Part shown: in pieces, positions 32,949 through 36,405 of the stretch
Position numbering within the stretch: position 1 is the stretch's first letter
Layout of the letters: every line of letters begins with the position of its first letter
Assembly: GCA_900155495.1 (NCBI GenBank)
Contig: FTLJ01000099.1
Span: forward strand, 1 to 36,405
Source: Porogramme epimiltina
Lineage: Eukaryota; Basidiomycota; Agaricomycetes; Polyporales; Polyporaceae
Length of the DNA: 36,405 bases
Direction of reading: 5' to 3'
The notes under the pieces: model-generated
The model's database searches: none
What the model saw: the letters and a program-made list of their open reading frames with translations, nothing else
What the model was told of the DNA's origin: nothing
Made by a program: the position numbers and the translations under genes

Positions 32949-34519
32949 TCAGTTATAGTGTTTCACTACCAGCCCGTTCAACACCTCTTCTTCGTGCCCA
33001 TCGGGATTCTTCTTCAAGACAGTCTGACCATATGCTCGAGTGCGCGCCTTCCGCCATTCTTCCATCGTCGGCGCGTCCTCGTCCGCGCAGCGCCGCTTCA
33101 CCTCGATGCGCTGGAGCACTGGGCTCTGCATGAGGGGCACCAGGCGTACGTTGTCGTCCGCGAGCGCGAAGTAGAACGTTCCGAGGCGCGGGTAGCCGCG
33201 CTGGTCCGCGGGCGGTTGGACGACGCGATGGATCGTGCCCTTATAGAAACCGCCGGACAGCATCTCGAGCGCTTCGCCGACGTTGACGACCTACACATGT
33301 CCTCATAAGCATATGCCGAAACAAGAAGTGCAATGCACTTACGAGAGCGTTGTCCTTGTGCTGTACCCACCGCCACTTTCCATCCGGAGACATGATTTGC
33401 AAGGCTGTAACGGGCTGGCTCCAAAGGATGGTGATCGTACCGAAGTCTACAGAATACTGTCAGGGTCGCAGGAGCAAATGGTCGGACGCCACTAACCTGT
33501 GTGTCCCTTGAGCCAGACATTCTTTGACTTCGACTCGTCGTCATCAGAGCGCGGATAGCTGTGACAGCAGCTGAGACAATAACAACGTCTAGGAGATAAT
33601 TGAGACTTACTACTTCATGAAACGAGCTGGTCACTGGTGAGCAGCAGACAGCGACGTAGAAACTAAAGGACATACTCCAGGTTTCTCCAGGTGCGTCGAA
33701 GTTGTGCATGTTAACGAACGTCTCTTCTGGGAGCTCCATTCCTCGCGCGAGTAATCTGAAAATCCATGCATACTATAATTACTTCGAAGGTCGCAATTCG
33801 ACGTACTGGAGAATCGGGTGCAAGATCTTAAGATGGTTGTGCTCCGCGAACGCTCGTATCTCGGGCAAAAACGGCCGCATAGCCTTGGGGTATTCTTGGC
33901 GGTCGAATATAGCACGATGCACTAAAGCGGCGTTTAGCATAAGTAGGGACCACGCTAACGACCTATATGACATACTGTTAAAGTGCTCGATTTGGTCGCG
34001 TACCCCATTGTCAATGTGCTACGGATGTATTTGTCAAGTAAATTCGGGGGACGATCGTGGTCAATACACACCCAGTACTGGCGAAGCTTGTATCCGCTGT
34101 AAAGGCCAGTTTCTTTAATTTTCCCGGCATACTGCCTTTTCTCTTCTTCGGATACTTGAGAGAACGGTACGTCAGCGATGTCGAATATTCTGTCGTTCTA
34201 GTAAGGTATGCTTTAGCAACTTCCTATGGATAATATTATAAAAGAGGAAGGCAAACCTGCGCTTGAGTTAACCCATGGTTGACAACGTATAGGAAGCCGT
34301 GGGCATGCATGGCATCACGAACGAGCGGCGCAAGCTCAGCACGACCCTCAGGAGTCGCAGCCTTGGAAATGTCTACGATAGGTAAGTCCGCCCATTCCAC
34401 TATGAAAATGTATCGTCAACTGGTGGCATAGAGTAAGTCGCCAACATTGACTCACGTTCTTCCTTGGTCGGTGGGGCGGGGACGTAGTGAGGAACTGACG
34501 GAACAGTGGTCGCAGGCAT
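32949..34519 (-). CDS. Isopenicillin N synthase-like 2-oxoglutarate/Fe(II) oxygenase, copy 2
   Basis: Paralog of the gene at 15434-17022 with an identical exon plan. The exons are 34519-34456, 34399-34257, 34197-34072, 34018-33976, 33921-33807, 33755-33676, 33626-33611, 33558-33497, 33446-33343 and 33290-32949. Every exon has the same length as in copy 1 and the total is again 364 residues. It begins MPATTVPSVPHYVPAPPT. Exon 6 carries NMHNFDAPGETW, and the iron site is HTD (GHTDFGTITIL) plus KGTIHRVVQPP. The end is GLVVKHYN. All key residues are present, so it should be active. The duplicate differs from copy 1 across the coding sequence and the introns are diverged, so the duplication is not recent. 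Confidence 0.88.
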
Positions 34520-34585
34520 TTTCGAACGCCGTTGTCTCCACCTCAAGGGCACTGAGTGTGAAAACATACTGGGGACCGAAGCCTT

Positions 34586-34591
34586 CTTATA
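34586..34591 (-). promoter_or_regulatory. TATA-like box of IPNS-like gene 2
   Basis: The minus strand reads GGTATAAGAAGG, about 70 nt upstream of the ATG at 34519. It corresponds to the TATAAG of copy 1. Confidence 0.5.
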
Positions 34592-34807
34592 CCCTGCACT
34601 CCAAAGTAGCTCGGGAGCGTTCGCTTCTATCTCCACAGGGGTGAGAACGACGTGACAATGGTGGAGTACATGGGAAGAATATCTATTAATTGCTCACGCA
34701 GACGGTCCGCTGACACGGATTCTCATCGACAGGGAAGGCTAGAAGCAGCTTATAGTGAACACCAGATGAGGTCACAGTACACCGCGCAGGGAAGCAAGGC
34801 AAGAACA

Positions 34808-35733
34808 TACCTATACAAAGATTCCTTGCGCGCTGCGCATAGTCGCGGCAAGACTGGGTTTCGCGGCAACTCGTTGGGTTCTCGAAGCATGGGTCGGAAA
34901 TCTTGAAAGGTAAGCTTCGTTTGCGGGGCTGTAGCGGAATTTTCTCCGAGGGACCGTGGTGAATAGACGAACCTAAGGGAAGACAACTTGACGAAAGTCT
35001 GGCGAGATCATATGCTGAAAAGCCTACACTGACACTTTCACCTCGGATCATGTAATACCAAGTCCTGGAACAAAGCTGAGGGTACTGGGGAGCCGAAGTT
35101 ATCATGTGGTAAACCTGACGATACGGGGGGGAATGAGCGGTGAGAACACAACTTTAATTGAACACACGTACCAAGAACAGCACGCAGAGTCCCCAGCCAA
35201 AAGTTCCCCCTCGCAGTCCTTGTGTCCGAACAAGACTTAGCCAAGGGTGCTTTTTCCAGCCAAGACTCACAGCGTGTAGGCGCAAGAATGGGGAAGCACA
35301 TAATCGACGCTCCAAGAAAACCGATCTCTTCCAGTGCGATCCGGAAACGTCGGCCGAACACTAAGGTTCATTTTCGGACTCGTGGCGGTCTTCAGGTTCT
35401 CCCTCTCGGATAACGATGGGTCTAAGTTTCACGAACTCTGGATATAGTGCAATTGTAATAAACCATTAAGTCTGTAAGATTAAGCATGAAACATACATTT
35501 TATTCGTCGACGTTTGACGGTGGGTGGTGCAGGAGAGGAATGCTAAGCGCTTCTTCTGGCATCAGCAAGCTTAGGCGTCACGTGCGGTTTCGTCATCTTG
35601 GTCTAGACCCACGCGGCCATGCCAGTGATCAGCGCTTAATTTGCTTGCTGAACATAACTTACCGACGATATAACATGCACGGGATCCTTACCATTGTCAG
35701 CAACTCAAGCTGACTCGTCTCCACAACCACCAT
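34808..35733 (-). other. Possible unrecognised multi-exon gene or remnant
   Basis: The minus strand shows coding-like pieces next to splice-like sites. An ATG at 35733 opens MVVVETSQLELLTM and is followed by GTAAGG. Near 35440-35370, YPEFVKLRPIVIREGEPED is open. Near 35330, RDRFSWSVDYVLPHSCAYT is open, followed by GTGAGT. At about 35180-35040, GTFGWGLCVLFL then VYHMITSAPQYPQLCSRTWY join across GTACGT...CGTCAG. The amphipathic and hydrophobic character suggests a membrane protein. The FSWSVD motif faintly recalls fungal wax-synthase-like acyltransferases, but this is not enough for a name. Frames between pieces do not all connect, so it may be decayed. The 34520-34800 part is only the IPNS-like copy 2 promoter. 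Confidence 0.25.
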
Positions 35734-36115
35734 CGTAGACTTGGTCTTCCACTCCACTCGAGACACAGAAGGGCGGGTGGAATCGAGGTACTGTTGTTTA
35801 TTTGGTGTTTTGCTTAGACGAGCTGACATCGAGGTGATCCAGTGGACTAGAACGATATACGAAGCAAAGTTCAGCTAGTACTAGTACATATGATTACGCT
35901 ATGCTCGAGAGGGCAGCTAAGGGCTGAAGCTCGTATAGAACCCCCTCTCTGGAAACCATGTGCTAAGGCCATTGGGGACACGGGACACCGACGGCGCACT
36001 TTCTCCAATAGAAGTTCGCAATAGCCCCGCGTCATCGCGTGCTGTTCTCACGAAGACCTATTTCAAGTAAAGCGAAACGGCACGATTACCTCCCTCTTCT
36101 CCCTAAACTTTGATC
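35734..36115. other. Intergenic region upstream of the third IPNS-like start
   Basis: No gene or clear TATA box seen. This is presumably the promoter of the partial gene that follows. Confidence 0.4.
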
Positions 36116-36179
36116 ATGCCCAGCACAACGAGCCCCTCAATTCCTCGCTATATTGCTGCGTCAGATACCAAGGAAAATC
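36116..36179 (+). CDS. First exon of a third IPNS-like oxygenase (partial, possibly interrupted)
   Basis: The 64-nt exon encodes MPSTTSPSIPRYIAASDTKE plus one more residue and is followed by GTAAGT. Length, splice phase and sequence match exon 1 of copies 1 and 2 (both 64 nt; MPATTVPSVPHYVPAPPTKE). Exon 2 should begin TGG-A-TGGGC-GAC about 50-60 nt later. It is not found in the remaining 226 nt. The one plausible acceptor (ATACAG at about 36254) would lead straight into a stop. The following DNA is AT-rich with inverted repeats, so the gene is either split by an insertion, has a very long first intron, or is dead. The window ends before this can be decided. Confidence 0.7.
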
Positions 36180-36245
36180 GTAAGTGCTCTTCTTATCCTC
36201 TATCCTGAAACTTCTTCATTGACGAGACACCGGGGGCATTGGCTT

Positions 36246-36405
36246 ATGATACAGTGTGAGATATGGAAGTATCATTGGTAAAATTATTTAACATGATTCA
36301 TCTGACAACCGCGAAGATACATTTTTGTATCGTTCAAAATTTGCTTTCAATGATTCAAGCGATGGAACGGCGTGTATCATGAGCCATGAAACAGCGTGTT
36401 TCATT
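36246..36405. repeat. AT-rich segment with nested inverted repeats, possible mobile-element edge
   Basis: An 8-bp inverted pair ATGATACA (36246-36253) / TGTATCAT (36373-36380) encloses GATACA-TTTT-TGTATC (36316-36331). A further palindrome ATGAAACA-GCG-TGTTTCAT follows at 36386-36404. This density of related inverted motifs right after a first exon suggests the end of a DNA transposon or MITE, but target-site duplications and the far end are outside the window. Confidence 0.4.

Noticed and set aside
1..36405. tRNA genes, rRNA, CRISPR arrays
   Set aside because: No cloverleaf with a T-loop GTTCRANNC motif was noticed by eye, and no regularly spaced repeats. A tRNA scan could still find one.

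Overview
The window looks like nuclear DNA of an agaricomycete basidiomycete, probably a polypore. Genes carry many short GT-AG introns of about 50-70 nt. The families present are typical of such fungi: polyporopepsin-like aspartic proteases, DUF6534 seven-helix membrane proteins, a Ser/Thr-rich single-pass surface protein, fungal UbiA-type and isopenicillin-N-synthase-like enzymes. All gene models below were rebuilt by hand from splice signals and frame. Product names rest on motifs recognised by eye, not on a database search.

Layout. 0.2-4.8 kb: two tandem secreted aspartic proteases (-). 5.7-7.0 kb: a gamma-butyrobetaine-hydroxylase-like dioxygenase (-). 7.8-9.4 kb: two paralogous nucleotidyltransferase-fold proteins, tail to tail. 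9.7-11.9 kb: a cytochrome P450 (-). 12.8-14.0 kb: a single-pass membrane protein (-). 15.4-17.0 kb: a 2-oxoglutarate/Fe(II) oxygenase of the isopenicillin N synthase (IPNS)-like class (+). 17.2-17.9 kb: a decayed isoprenylcysteine methyltransferase (ICMT). About 20.1 kb: a DUF6534 relic. 21.2-22.3 kb: a UbiA prenyltransferase-family protein (+). 23.2-25.1 kb: an M20 dipeptidase (+). 25.9-26.3 kb: an IPNS-like relic. 26.7-28.1 kb: a second butyrobetaine-hydroxylase-like gene (+). 28.6-29.4 kb: an intact ICMT-like gene (-). 30.6-32.4 kb: a DUF6534 protein (-). 32.9-34.5 kb: a second full IPNS-like gene (-). 36.1 kb: the first exon of a third IPNS-like copy, followed by AT-rich inverted-repeat DNA at the window edge.

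The main theme is local duplication. The proteases, butyrobetaine-hydroxylase-like genes, nucleotidyltransferase-like genes, IPNS-like genes, ICMT and DUF6534 genes all occur as two or more copies, several of them decayed. The IPNS-like/ICMT pair shows reciprocal decay: the copy with an intact oxygenase has a broken methyltransferase, and the other copy has the reverse.

A UbiA-type enzyme, a P450 and several 2-oxoglutarate oxygenases lie within about 25 kb, so a small specialised-metabolite cluster (for example terpenoid or prenylated product) is possible. This is inference only. No tRNA, rRNA, CRISPR array or complete transposon was found.
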